Positions 7,449-15,787 of a DNA stretch of 64,000 nucleotides are shown here, piece by piece; the first letter of the stretch is position 1; every line of letters starts with the position of its first letter. The DNA lies in assembly GCA_027076325.1 (NCBI GenBank), contig JALTJZ010000014.1:1-64000 (forward strand), given 5' to 3'. A program made the position numbers and the translations under genes. Below the pieces are notes generated by a model, which was not told where the DNA came from, did not search any database, and saw only the letters and a program-made list of their open reading frames with translations. The stretch is from Chromatiales bacterium. Lineage in GTDB: Bacteria; Pseudomonadota; Gammaproteobacteria; UBA6429; Thiohalophilaceae.

Positions 7449-7465
7449 AACGTTACAGACAATCT

Positions 7466-7768
7466 TTATTCTTTAAAGTGGTAAAAATTGGAGTTTAAGT
7501 AATGTTGTACATCCAGCATCTGATCTTCAGGCCAGTTTGTGCCAAGGCTGTTTTTACAGCGTTTTAACTGGGCTTGAAGTTCATTTAATGTATTTATCTT
7601 GCGGTTTTCGCGGGTATAGATTTCATTCCCTTTGTCACCATAAATAGCTGCATGACAACTGATGCAATGACTATCGTGCAGTTCCTGACCACGCTCAATA
7701 TCAACTGCATAGCTGATGCCAGACCAGGCTAATAAAGAAACATTGAGTGCGAGCAATAAACTTTTCAT
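7466..7768 (-). CDS. small periplasmic c-type cytochrome
   Basis: A 100-residue protein with a signal peptide (cleavage after about SYA, residue 21) and one heme-binding CISCH motif (Cys35, Cys38, His39). The mature part is only about 80 residues, typical of class I mono-heme cytochromes. A Met in PEDQML near residue 85 could be the axial ligand. It lies 17 bp upstream of rsgA and directly follows the M48 protease gene on the same strand, so the three may be one operon. It probably carries electrons in the periplasm; redox partner unknown. Confidence 0.85.
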   Translation of the reverse strand: MKSLLLALNVSLLAWSGISYAVDIERGQELHDSHCISCHAAIYGDKGNEIYTRENRKINTLNELQAQLKRCKNSLGTNWPEDQMLDVQHYLNSNFYHFKE

Positions 7769-7769
7769 T

Positions 7770-9020
7770 TTACAATTTGGCTAAATGGGCAACTCTGACC
7801 GGTGCCGGTGGGTGGGAGTCATAAAAAGCAGAATAAAGCGGGTCGGGTGTGAGCGTATTGGAATTTTCTTCATAGAGTTTAACCAGTGCAGTTATAAGAT
7901 TGTTCGCATCGGTATTTTCTGCTGCAAACTCATCAGCTTCAAATTCATGTTTACGGCTCATTAACGAAAAAATCGGAGTGAGGAAGATACTGATTAAAGG
8001 TGTAACCAGCATAAACAGAATTAAGGCCATATGCGAAGAAACTTGTGTTACGCCTAAACCTTCATAAATAAATGGTTGATCAATTAACCAGGCTAACAAG
8101 GCTAACCCCGCCAGGCTTATTAACGCCATTGTAAAAATACGTTTTTTAATATGGTTGCGTTTAAAATGCCCTAGTTCATGTGCCAGTACGGCTTCAATTT
8201 CATTATGTTGTAACGAATCGAGCAGGGTGTCAAAAAAGACGATGCGTTTATTGCTACCAAAACCGGTAAAATAGGCGTTACCATGGCTGGAACGTTTGGA
8301 GCCATCCATAATAAATACACCGTTACTGGTAAAACCACAACGTTCGAGTAGTTGCGTAATTTTAGATTTAAGCTCCGGCTCGTCCAGCGGCGTAAATTTG
8401 TTAAAAATAGGGGCGATAACCGCAGGGTAGAGCCACATCATGAGCATACTAAAACCAAACCAGCTTCCCCATACATAGAGCCACCAGTAGGGGTGAGCAC
8501 CACGTAAGTCCATTAACCAGAGTATTAAGTATAAAAACGGTAGGCCAATGACGAGCATAATCGCCGTTGATTTTAGCGTGTCGGCTATAAACATTTTTAG
8601 TGTCAGGCGGTTAAAACCAAATTTTTCTTCAATAACAAATGTTTTGTACAGGGTGAAGGGCAGATCCAGAAAGCCGGAGATTAAACCTAAACCAAAAATA
8701 ACGGCGATACCGGTGATAATAGGGCTAAACTCAAATGAGCGCATAAAGTCATCCAGTAATTGCAAACCGCCGCCGAGTGTCCAGATTGCAAGTAAAAGGG
8801 TAGCAAAGCTGAGTTCGAGCATGCCAAATTTGCTTCGTGTTATCGTGTAATCGGCTGCTTTTTGGTGCGCTTCGATTGATATTTTATCTGCAAAAGCAGC
8901 GGGCACCGCTGCACGATGAGCCTGAATATGTTTAATATGGCGGCGTGATAACCACAGTTGCAATGTGTAAGAGGCAATAAGTAAAAAGATAAAACTGGTT
9001 TGAATATCGCTGGCTGTCAT
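7770..9020 (-). CDS. M48 family zinc metalloprotease, Ste24-like (CAAX prenyl protease 1 homologue)
   Basis: A 416-residue integral membrane protease. The N-terminal half (to about 200) holds several membrane helices of the Ste24/CAAX-type N-domain. The HELGH zinc motif is at 281-285 and HEFEAD at 358-363 supplies the third ligand, followed by more helices and a C-terminal DSHPPAPVRV motif typical of the family. Bacteria have no CAAX proteins, so the role is likely membrane protein quality control; that is family knowledge, not shown here. Stop and start of the cytochrome gene are adjacent (1 bp), indicating co-transcription. Divergent from orn with about 120 bp between starts. Confidence 0.92.
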   Translation of the reverse strand: MTASDIQTSFIFLLIASYTLQLWLSRRHIKHIQAHRAAVPAAFADKISIEAHQKAADYTITRSKFGMLELSFATLLLAIWTLGGGLQLLDDFMRSFEFSPIITGIAVIFGLGLISGFLDLPFTLYKTFVIEEKFGFNRLTLKMFIADTLKSTAIMLVIGLPFLYLILWLMDLRGAHPYWWLYVWGSWFGFSMLMMWLYPAVIAPIFNKFTPLDEPELKSKITQLLERCGFTSNGVFIMDGSKRSSHGNAYFTGFGSNKRIVFFDTLLDSLQHNEIEAVLAHELGHFKRNHIKKRIFTMALISLAGLALLAWLIDQPFIYEGLGVTQVSSHMALILFMLVTPLISIFLTPIFSLMSRKHEFEADEFAAENTDANNLITALVKLYEENSNTLTPDPLYSAFYDSHPPAPVRVAHLAKL

Positions 9021-9142
9021 AAGAATACAATCACTTTGAATATTTATTTTCTAAAAACGGGCACTTATACAAGCGTAAAAATGCTAAACTTTGCTAATTA
9101 TATCGAGTTCGTTCGTTGATAGCTATTATATAAGGAATAACC

Positions 9143-9694
9143 ATGGGACAAAATGCAAATAATCTAATCTGGATTGATTTGGAAATGACCGGGCTGGATA
9201 CCCAAAATGATCTTATTATTGAAATTGCCACTATTGTAACCGATGCAGAATTAAACATTCTGGCAGAAGGCCCGATGATTGCGGTGCACCAGCCTGATTC
9301 AGTGATGGCGGGTATGGACGAGTGGAACACCAAACAGCATGGCGGCTCGGGTTTAACTGAAAGGGTAAAGCAAAGCCAGTATAACGAACAGCAGGCTGAG
9401 CAGGAGACCATTGATTTTTTGCGTCAGTATGTGCCGGCAAAAGCATCACCCATGTGCGGCAATAGTATTTGCCAGGATCGGCGCTTTTTAGCGCGCTGTA
9501 TGCCAGAACTGGAAGCCTTTTTTCACTACCGTAATCTTGATGTTAGCAGTATTAAAGAACTGGTTAAACGCTGGAAACCGGAGATTGCCAGTGGTTTAAC
9601 CAAACAGTCTTCACACCTTGCCATGGATGATGTGAAAGACTCTATAAATGAATTAATTTATTACCGCACTCACTTTATGAACCTGGAAAAGTAA
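9143..9694 (+). CDS. orn: oligoribonuclease
   Basis: A 183-residue DEDDh 3'-5' exoribonuclease that degrades di- to pentanucleotides, including pGpG from c-di-GMP turnover. All five active-site residues are visible: Asp12 and Glu14 (IDLEMTGLD), Asp112 (CQDRRF), His158 and Asp163 (SSHLAMDDV). Length is exactly the family norm. TAAGGA lies ahead of ATG 9143. Divergent from the M48 protease gene. The pGpG link is notable because the window also encodes a GGDEF-EAL protein. Confidence 0.97.
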   Translation: MGQNANNLIWIDLEMTGLDTQNDLIIEIATIVTDAELNILAEGPMIAVHQPDSVMAGMDEWNTKQHGGSGLTERVKQSQYNEQQAEQETIDFLRQYVPAKASPMCGNSICQDRRFLARCMPELEAFFHYRNLDVSSIKELVKRWKPEIASGLTKQSSHLAMDDVKDSINELIYYRTHFMNLEK

Positions 9695-9802
9695 CAAAAA
9701 CCACCTTTACTCTAAAGTCTGAGGTATCCCCACGTACTTCCAGTAAAAGTAACCAACAATAATAGCTTAAAAATACAGCTATCAATAGTGGAACAAAACG
9801 CG

Positions 9803-9920
9803 GTCATTGCGAAGGAACAAAGTGACTGCGGCAATCTCAAGTTGATAACGTTTAATCATAAGATTGCCGTGTCAACACTGAAAAACAGGTGTTTTTCAGT
9901 GTTTCCTCGCAAAGACAGGC
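9803..9920. repeat. degenerate REP-like element with strong hairpin
   Basis: GTCATTGCGAAGGA...GCGGCAATCT (about 9803-9840) is a diverged member of the TCATTGCGAGCGA..GCAATC family seen at 55302-55368 and 56569. It is followed by the inverted AGATTGCCG and a perfect 13-bp stem, 4-nt loop hairpin at 9874-9903 (AACACTGAAAAAC / GTTTTTCAGTGTT). Confidence 0.6.
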
Positions 9921-10076
9921 GGTGCTAAATTTCGAGGGGATCCCTCAGGCCTTAAAGTAGTTTGTTCGAGTCAGTAACTCGACAAAGCCTCTCTTGTTCC
10001 GCGTCAATGGATTGGCGTGTAGGCATTTTCATTCTCTAATTCATTGATTTAACTATAAATAAAAAATCAAACTGGC

Positions 10077-10094
10077 GTGGCATGTGTTTTGCAA
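10077..10094 (+). promoter_or_regulatory. sigma-54-type promoter upstream of fliL
   Basis: GTGGCATGTGTTTTGCAA matches the -24/-12 consensus: GG at 10079-10080 and GC at 10091-10092 are separated by exactly 10 bases, with GGCAT and TTTGCA context. It lies about 75 bp upstream of the fliL start, as expected for an RpoN-dependent class of polar flagellar genes. Confidence 0.65.
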
Positions 10095-10168
10095 TTTAGC
10101 TAATGCAAATATAAGCGACGACTATTTATATATTATTTTAATAAGGGTTACTTTCTTAAGGAAAAGCC

Positions 10169-10738
10169 ATGGCGAAGAAAGAAAAAGATCTCGATCTTGA
10201 TGTAGAACAAACAGGTAAAAGCAAAACCAAACTGCTGATTATTATTTTAATTGTTGTGGTACTGGCCGTGGGTGGTGGTGTTGCAGCGATGTTTTTACTA
10301 GGCGGTGATGACAGTGAAGGCACAAAAGATGGCGCTAAGGCTAAAGAAGCTACACCCGTTGCACCAACGCATGTGATTTACTCTGCATTAAATCCTACCT
10401 TTATTATTAATTTTGAAGACACAACAAAGGCGCGTTACGTTCAGTTGGATTTAACCGTCATGGCGCACACACAAAGTGCAATTGATCTGGTGCAGGAACA
10501 TTCCCCTGTTATTCGCAATAATATTATTACAATACTAAGTAGTCAGAAGTATGAAGTGCTAAATACACATGAAGGGAAACAGAAGCTGCGTACTGAATTA
10601 TTAAACTCAATTAACCAGACGATTGCTGCAGAAGTAAGTAATACGCCACCCGCTAATCCTGAAGCGAAAAGTGTGCCTGTGGCTGCAGGACAGCCATATA
10701 TTCAGGCTGTTTATTTTACCAGTCTGGTTATGCAGTAG
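10169..10738 (+). CDS. fliL: flagellar basal-body associated protein FliL
   Basis: A 189-residue single-pass inner-membrane protein: a cytoplasmic basic start, a membrane helix at about 22-45 (LLIIILIVVVLAVGGG), an acidic linker, then the conserved periplasmic FliL domain (YVQLDLTVMAH... VIRNNIITILSSQ). FliL rings surround the stator and support torque. First gene of the fliLMNOPQR-flhBA block, preceded by AAGGA and by a sigma-54-type promoter. Length is normal for gammaproteobacteria. Confidence 0.95.
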   Translation: MAKKEKDLDLDVEQTGKSKTKLLIIILIVVVLAVGGGVAAMFLLGGDDSEGTKDGAKAKEATPVAPTHVIYSALNPTFIINFEDTTKARYVQLDLTVMAHTQSAIDLVQEHSPVIRNNIITILSSQKYEVLNTHEGKQKLRTELLNSINQTIAAEVSNTPPANPEAKSVPVAAGQPYIQAVYFTSLVMQ

Positions 10739-10748
10739 AGGATAGTGT

Positions 10749-11768
10749 ATGTCGGTTAACGAGCTTTTATCCCAGGATGAAATTGATGCGCTATTACATG
10801 GTGTTGATAACGGCGATGTTGAAACGGAAGATACCGAACTAAATGATGGTGTTGCCCGGCAGTTTGACTTTGCTTCACATGACCGGATTGTACGTGGCAG
10901 GATGCCAACGCTTGAGATGATTAATGAACGTTTTGCACGCCAGTTTAGAATCAGTATTTTTAATTTGTTAAGGCGTTCTGCAGAAATTTCGGTTAGCGGT
11001 GTGCAAATGCTCAAGTTTTCTGAATATCTACATAGCATGTTTGTTCCTACCAGTTTAAATATTGTAAAAATTAAACCATTACGCGGGCCGGCTTTATGTG
11101 TTTTTGACCCTAAACTGGTTTTTATTCTGGTCGATAATTTTTTTGGTGGTACAGGTCGGCATGCAAAAATTGAAGGTCGTGAATTTACGCCTACCGAACA
11201 ACGCGTTATCAGTTTAGTGCTTGAACTTGCTTTTGCAGACTTGCAGGAGGCCTGGAAGCCGGTCTTACCCGTTAATTTTGAATTTTTGAGCCGGGAAGTA
11301 AACCCACAGTTTGCCAATATTGTTAGCCCGAATGAAGTCGTGGTGTTAAGCACTTTCCATGTGGAACTGGATGGCGGGGGAGGTGACTTTCAGGTAACAC
11401 TTCCCTATTCAATGTTAGAACCTATTCGTGAGTTACTCGATGCCGGGTTGCAAAGTGATACAGCAGAAAAAGATGATCGCTGGACAACCTCACTTCTGGA
11501 AGAAATAAAGCTGGCAGAAATTCCATTGCATACAGAATTAACGGAAGTTGATTTGTCACTGCGCGATGTGATGAATTTTAAAGCAGGCGATATTATTCCG
11601 ATTGATTTGCCAGATGAAGTTACTTTATTAAGTGAGGAAATACCATTGTTTCGTTGTAAGTATGGTCTGTCGGAAGGCATGATGGCGGTAAAAATTAACA
11701 GTCCGATTGAAAGAGGACTCCCGGTTGCTGATTCAATATTGATGTTAGAAGGAGAAAATAATGAGTGA
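10749..11768 (+). CDS. fliM: flagellar motor switch protein FliM
   Basis: A 339-residue C-ring component that binds phospho-CheY and sets rotation direction. The N-terminal CheY-docking peptide LLSQDEIDALLHG (residues 6-18) is intact. The middle CheC-like domain has the GGTGR motif near residue 134, and the C-terminal SpoA domain contacts FliN. The gene overlaps fliN by 8 bp, implying coupled translation. Its docking peptide resembles motifs in this window's CheA linker and CheZ tail. Confidence 0.97.
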   Translation: MSVNELLSQDEIDALLHGVDNGDVETEDTELNDGVARQFDFASHDRIVRGRMPTLEMINERFARQFRISIFNLLRRSAEISVSGVQMLKFSEYLHSMFVPTSLNIVKIKPLRGPALCVFDPKLVFILVDNFFGGTGRHAKIEGREFTPTEQRVISLVLELAFADLQEAWKPVLPVNFEFLSREVNPQFANIVSPNEVVVLSTFHVELDGGGGDFQVTLPYSMLEPIRELLDAGLQSDTAEKDDRWTTSLLEEIKLAEIPLHTELTEVDLSLRDVMNFKAGDIIPIDLPDEVTLLSEEIPLFRCKYGLSEGMMAVKINSPIERGLPVADSILMLEGENNE

Positions 11769-12192
11769 TTCAGATAATGAATCGGATGTAATGGATGAAT
11801 GGGCTGAAGCGCTCGAAGAGTCGGGTGATGCCAGCTCGGATGAGTCCGGTTCAGATACTACTAGTACCGATACAGATGTAACGGCAGCCGGGTTTGATAA
11901 TCTGGAAGATAACTCATCTGCTTCCGGTGATGATATTAATATGGATGTTATTCTGGATATTCCGGTAAAACTGTCAATGGAAATCGGGCGTACCAGTGTC
12001 AATATTCGTAGTTTACTACAACTTAATCAGGGCTCGGTTATTGAGCTGGACAGAATGGCAGGTGAACCGTTAGATGTATTGGTAAACGGAACACTTATCG
12101 CACACGGGGAAGTAGTGGTTGTAAACGAAAAGTTTGGCATTCGTTTAACCGATGTGGTGAGCCCTGCTGAACGCGTTAAGAAATTACGTTAA
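11761..12192 (+). CDS. fliN: flagellar motor switch protein FliN
   Basis: A 143-residue C-ring protein. Residues 1-60 are an unusually long acidic, Ser/Asp-rich low-complexity stretch. The SpoA domain follows (MDVILDIPVKLSMEIGRTSV..IRSLLQLNQGSVIELDR...VNEKFGIRLTD), which pairs with FliM and docks the FliH export complex. Overlaps fliM and is followed 11 bp later by fliO. Confidence 0.96.
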   Translation: MSDSDNESDVMDEWAEALEESGDASSDESGSDTTSTDTDVTAAGFDNLEDNSSASGDDINMDVILDIPVKLSMEIGRTSVNIRSLLQLNQGSVIELDRMAGEPLDVLVNGTLIAHGEVVVVNEKFGIRLTDVVSPAERVKKLR

Positions 12193-12203
12193 TTGATGTT
12201 GCT

Positions 12204-12836
12204 ATGGAATTAACCAGAGGCAATTTTTTTGTAAAAAAAATTATATTTATTATAAGTTTTTTATTGCTGGCCAATATATCTGATACCAGTGTATCTTATG
12301 CAAGTGCTGCTGAAAATACAGATTCTGCCGGGAAAAAAAACATTGTAGTTGAAACAGAAAGAACAGAATCACCTCTGCCGGATTCTCGCTTAAAATCCGA
12401 ACCTGCTGTTAACACAGATAAAAATATAGAAGATGCACTGCAAAGCAGTACTCATATTGGTGTGTCTAATTACCTACAAATGATTCTGGGTTTGTTCGGG
12501 GTTGTTGCTTTTATTTTTGCTATCGCCTGGCTTACCAAACGCATGGGTGCTCTAAATCCTTCCGGTTCAGGTAATTTAAAGGTTGTTGCCGGATTAAATG
12601 TTGGCCACCGTGAAAAAATTATTGTTGTACAGGTTATGGGTAAGCAATTATTAGTGGGGGTAACACAAACCAATATTCAGTTATTATCAGAACTGGAAGA
12701 ACCAATATCTGAAACAGCGCCCCCATCTTTTGGTAGCTTTCAGGAGAAGCTACAAGCTGCCATTGTTGGTCTAAAGACCGGAAATACAACCACTAAGACA
12801 TCGGCAACTACATTCAGGGACGGTGGTGATAAATGA
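12204..12836 (+). CDS. fliO: flagellar export assembly protein FliO
   Basis: A 210-residue protein with an N-terminal signal-like hydrophobic segment ([13 protein letters not shown]), a polar periplasmic stretch, one membrane helix about residues 93-112 ([17 protein letters not shown]) and the cytoplasmic FliO domain ([32 protein letters not shown]). FliO acts as a chaperone for FliP pore assembly. The extra N-terminal part is longer than in enterics. Its TGA overlaps the fliP ATG (ATGA). Confidence 0.93.
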   Translation: MELTRGNFFVKKIIFIISFLLLANISDTSVSYASAAENTDSAGKKNIVVETERTESPLPDSRLKSEPAVNTDKNIEDALQSSTHIGVSNYLQMILGLFGVVAFIFAIAWLTKRMGALNPSGSGNLKVVAGLNVGHREKIIVVQVMGKQLLVGVTQTNIQLLSELEEPISETAPPSFGSFQEKLQAAIVGLKTGNTTTKTSATTFRDGGDK

Positions 12837-13567
12837 AACGGATTTTCTGGCTAATACTGTTATTCCTGCCTGTTTCAGGTATGGCTGCGGAAGGTTTTGA
12901 AGCTTTCACGGTAAAAACACAGGCCAGTGGTGATCAGGTCTATTCGGTCAGTATTCAGACTCTGGCATTAATGACCGTGCTAAGTCTGTTACCTGCTGCG
13001 TTAATGATGATGACATCCTTTACCCGCATTATTATTGTGCTGTCTATTCTTCGTCAGGCACTGGGTTTAATGCAAACACCTTCATCACAAACATTAATAG
13101 GTTTGGCCTTATTCCTGACCTTTTTTGTTATGGCGCCGGTATTTAATCAGATTAACAAATCAGCATTACAACCTTATTTAGATGATTCCATCTCTTTTCA
13201 AACGGCAGCGAATAAGGGTCAGGAGCCTTTGCGTGAGTTTATGTTAGGGCAAACACGTGAGTCGGATATCAGTATGTTTATGAAAATATCAGGTGATAAA
13301 GATTATGCATCAAAAAAAGATATTCCATTTACTATTTTGGTACCGGCTTTTGTAACCAGTGAATTAAAAACAGCTTTTCAAATTGGGTTTTTACTGTTTA
13401 TCCCTTTTCTAATAATTGATTTGGTGGTTGCCAGTGTTTTAATGTCAATGGGCATGGTGATGCTGTCCCCTATGATCGTGTCCTTACCATTTAAAATTAT
13501 GTTGTTTGTTCTGGTCGATGGCTGGACTTTAATAATGGGAACGCTGGCATCCAGCTTTTATGTTTAG
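12833..13567 (+). CDS. fliP: flagellar type III export gate protein FliP
   Basis: A 244-residue export-gate subunit; five FliP with FliQ and FliR form the pore. A cleavable signal peptide (cut after GMA, about residue 18) is followed by membrane helices and the conserved [23 protein letters not shown] and [18 protein letters not shown] motifs. Start overlaps the fliO stop. Confidence 0.97.
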   Translation: MKRIFWLILLFLPVSGMAAEGFEAFTVKTQASGDQVYSVSIQTLALMTVLSLLPAALMMMTSFTRIIIVLSILRQALGLMQTPSSQTLIGLALFLTFFVMAPVFNQINKSALQPYLDDSISFQTAANKGQEPLREFMLGQTRESDISMFMKISGDKDYASKKDIPFTILVPAFVTSELKTAFQIGFLLFIPFLIIDLVVASVLMSMGMVMLSPMIVSLPFKIMLFVLVDGWTLIMGTLASSFYV

Positions 13568-13594
13568 ATTGCAGACTATAAATCGAGGTTAGTC

Positions 13595-13864
13595 ATGACA
13601 CCTGAAAGCGTCTTATCTATATTTCAGCACGCACTTGAAATTATTCTTTTACTAATCGTGGTGATTTTGGTGCCAGCATTAATTGTTGGTTTACTGGTGA
13701 GTATGTTTCAGGCGGCAACGCAAATTAATGAACAGACTTTAAGTTTTATTCCCAAGCTAATTATTACGCTTGGTGTTTTGATGGCCGCCGGTCCCTGGAT
13801 GTTGCGTATTTTGGTGGAATACACCGTGAAGTTAATACAAGACATTCCCTATTTAATAAGGTGA
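13595..13864 (+). CDS. fliQ: flagellar export gate protein FliQ
   Basis: An 89-residue two-helix membrane protein of the export gate (MTPESVLSIFQHALEIILLL start, QAATQINEQTLSFIPKL loop). Family-typical length; lies between fliP and fliR with a short gap to each. Confidence 0.97.
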   Translation: MTPESVLSIFQHALEIILLLIVVILVPALIVGLLVSMFQAATQINEQTLSFIPKLIITLGVLMAAGPWMLRILVEYTVKLIQDIPYLIR

Positions 13865-13867
13865 GTA

Positions 13868-14635
13868 ATGGTTGTTACTGGCTCAGAATTAACCGCTTTA
13901 GTAGGTTCATTCCTTTGGCCTTTATTCAGGGTGAGCGCAGTGGTTATGACTGCACCCATATTTGGAGCCAAAACGGTACCGATGCGAATAAAACTTTTTG
14001 TTAGCCTGGTGTTAACAAGTGTTGTGGTTCCTTTGTTACCACCAATGCCGGCAGTAGAAGTGTTTAGTTTGCAGGGTTTATATGTTACTGCAAACCAGAT
14101 ACTTATTGGTGTTGCTATTGGTTTTACAACGCAGTTGGTATTTGCTGCCATTATTACGGCTGGTCAGATTGTGGCGATGCAAATGGGGCTTGGTTTTTCG
14201 TTGATGGTTGATCCTCAGAATGGTACACAGGCACCGGTTTTAAGTCAGTTTTATATTATTTTTGTGGTACTTATTTTTTTAAGTCTGAACGGGCATCTGG
14301 TTTTAGTTCAGATAATGGTTGACGGATTTGAAACATTGCCGATTGCAGTAACCGGGTTGTCAACAGAAAGCCTGTGGGGGATTGTAACCTGGGGTACGTA
14401 CATTTTTTCAGGTGCAATCGGTATTGCAATACCCACAATCGCATCATTGCTTGTTGTTAACCTGTCGTTTGGCATTATGACGCGAGCGGCACCACAGTTA
14501 AATATTTTTGCGATTGGTTTTCCTATTACGATGATTCTTGGGTTTGCACTGGTATTACTTACTATTTCAAATGTTGCACCAAAATCCAATGAATTATTTT
14601 TAAATGTGTATCAGTTAATTAGAGGTTTTCATTAA
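13868..14635 (+). CDS. fliR: flagellar export gate protein FliR
   Basis: A 255-residue polytopic export-gate protein with about six membrane helices. Conserved RVSAVVMTAPIFGAKTVPMRIKL start and the APQLNIFAIGFPITMILGF region are clear. It begins 3 bp after fliQ stops and ends 2 bp before flhB starts. Confidence 0.97.
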   Translation: MVVTGSELTALVGSFLWPLFRVSAVVMTAPIFGAKTVPMRIKLFVSLVLTSVVVPLLPPMPAVEVFSLQGLYVTANQILIGVAIGFTTQLVFAAIITAGQIVAMQMGLGFSLMVDPQNGTQAPVLSQFYIIFVVLIFLSLNGHLVLVQIMVDGFETLPIAVTGLSTESLWGIVTWGTYIFSGAIGIAIPTIASLLVVNLSFGIMTRAAPQLNIFAIGFPITMILGFALVLLTISNVAPKSNELFLNVYQLIRGFH

Positions 14636-14637
14636 TA

Positions 14638-15768
14638 ATGGCTGAAGATACTGGACAGGAACGTACCGAAGAGGCGACCCCCCGACGCAAGCAGCAGGCA
14701 AGAGAGAAAGGTCAGGTTCCTTCGTCACGGGAACTCAATACCATGGTAATGATGCTGGCTGCCGCCGGTGCAGTGGCATTGCTTGGGCCTGGCATAGTAC
14801 GGGGAATACAGGAGCTAGCGGTATGGAACTTACAGGTTAGCCGTGAACAAATATTTGATGTTGGCACCATGTTTCTATTGCTAAAAGAGTCGATACTGCA
14901 TGCGATATGGAGCTTATCACCTTTTTTCCTGGTGATGATTATTGCAGCATTTGTTGGTCCGCTTATGATTGGGGGTGTTAATTTCAGTATGCAGGCTCTT
15001 ATGTTTAAATTTGATAAGCTTGACCCGATTAAAGGTCTGGGGCGAGTTTTTTCAATAAAGGGCTTTGTTGAGCTTGTTAAAGCATTGATTAAATTCCTTG
15101 TTATCGGCACGGTTGCTGTGCTGTTTTTATATCAGCAATTTGAACATTACCTTAACCTGGGGAATGAGCCTATTAGCCTTGCTTTGCCTCACACCATGCA
15201 ATTATTGATTGGGGCCTTTATTATAATTGCCTCGTCTTTAATACTTATCGCATTGGTTGATGTTCCGTTCCAGATTTGGGATTACAAAAAACAACTGAAG
15301 ATGACTTTTCAGGAAGTAAAGGACGAGAACAAAGACACAGAAGGTAATCCAGAAGTTCGAGGCCGGGTTAAGCGTGTACAACGTGAAATAGCTCAGCGTC
15401 GGATGATGGCAGAAGTGCCTGAAGCTGATGTTATTATTACTAATCCGGAACATTATTCGGTTGCATTAAAATATGACCCGAAAACAATGGCGGCTCCTTT
15501 GTTGGTTGCGAAAGGAGTGGATATGATTGCCATGCAGATACGGCGTGTAGCTAATGAGAACAATGTTCCTATTCTAGAAGCGCCACCTCTGGCTCGTTCG
15601 TTATATCACACGACTGAAATTAATTCGGCTATTCCTGCGGGTTTGTATCTGGCAGTCGCACAGGTATTGGCGTACATATTCAAATTACGAAAAACAGCAT
15701 CTACGCAATACACGAACCACAAAATTCAGGATTTAGATATTCCTGATGATTTGCAATTTGATAGTTAA
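14638..15768 (+). CDS. flhB: flagellar export switch protein FlhB
   Basis: A 376-residue protein: polar start (GQERTEEATPRRKQQAREKGQVP), four membrane helices, and a cytoplasmic domain that normally cleaves itself at an NPTH loop to switch substrate specificity from hook to filament. Here the loop reads Asn269-Pro270-Glu271-His272 (NPEH) instead of NPTH; Asn and Pro, which carry out cleavage, are kept. The rest (VALKYDP, GVDMIAMQIRRVA, PLARSLYHTTEI, FLHB-type A..LAYIFKLR) is normal. A separate FlhB-C-domain-like protein is encoded at 30190. Confidence 0.97.
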   Translation: MAEDTGQERTEEATPRRKQQAREKGQVPSSRELNTMVMMLAAAGAVALLGPGIVRGIQELAVWNLQVSREQIFDVGTMFLLLKESILHAIWSLSPFFLVMIIAAFVGPLMIGGVNFSMQALMFKFDKLDPIKGLGRVFSIKGFVELVKALIKFLVIGTVAVLFLYQQFEHYLNLGNEPISLALPHTMQLLIGAFIIIASSLILIALVDVPFQIWDYKKQLKMTFQEVKDENKDTEGNPEVRGRVKRVQREIAQRRMMAEVPEADVIITNPEHYSVALKYDPKTMAAPLLVAKGVDMIAMQIRRVANENNVPILEAPPLARSLYHTTEINSAIPAGLYLAVAQVLAYIFKLRKTASTQYTNHKIQDLDIPDDLQFDS

Positions 15769-15787
15769 CATTACTTAAGGTGTAAAA

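Larger units (their letters stand above)
9695..10168. other. intergenic region between orn and fliL
   Basis: 474 bp without a gene. It contains a REP-like degenerate repeat and a strong hairpin (9803-9903), then an AT-rich stretch holding a sigma-54-type promoter ahead of fliL. I see no RNA gene. Confidence 0.7.

Noticed and set aside
10607-11353. Minus-strand ORF over fliL/fliM (248 codons)
   Set aside because: Fully overlaps well-identified flagellar genes and shows no domain.
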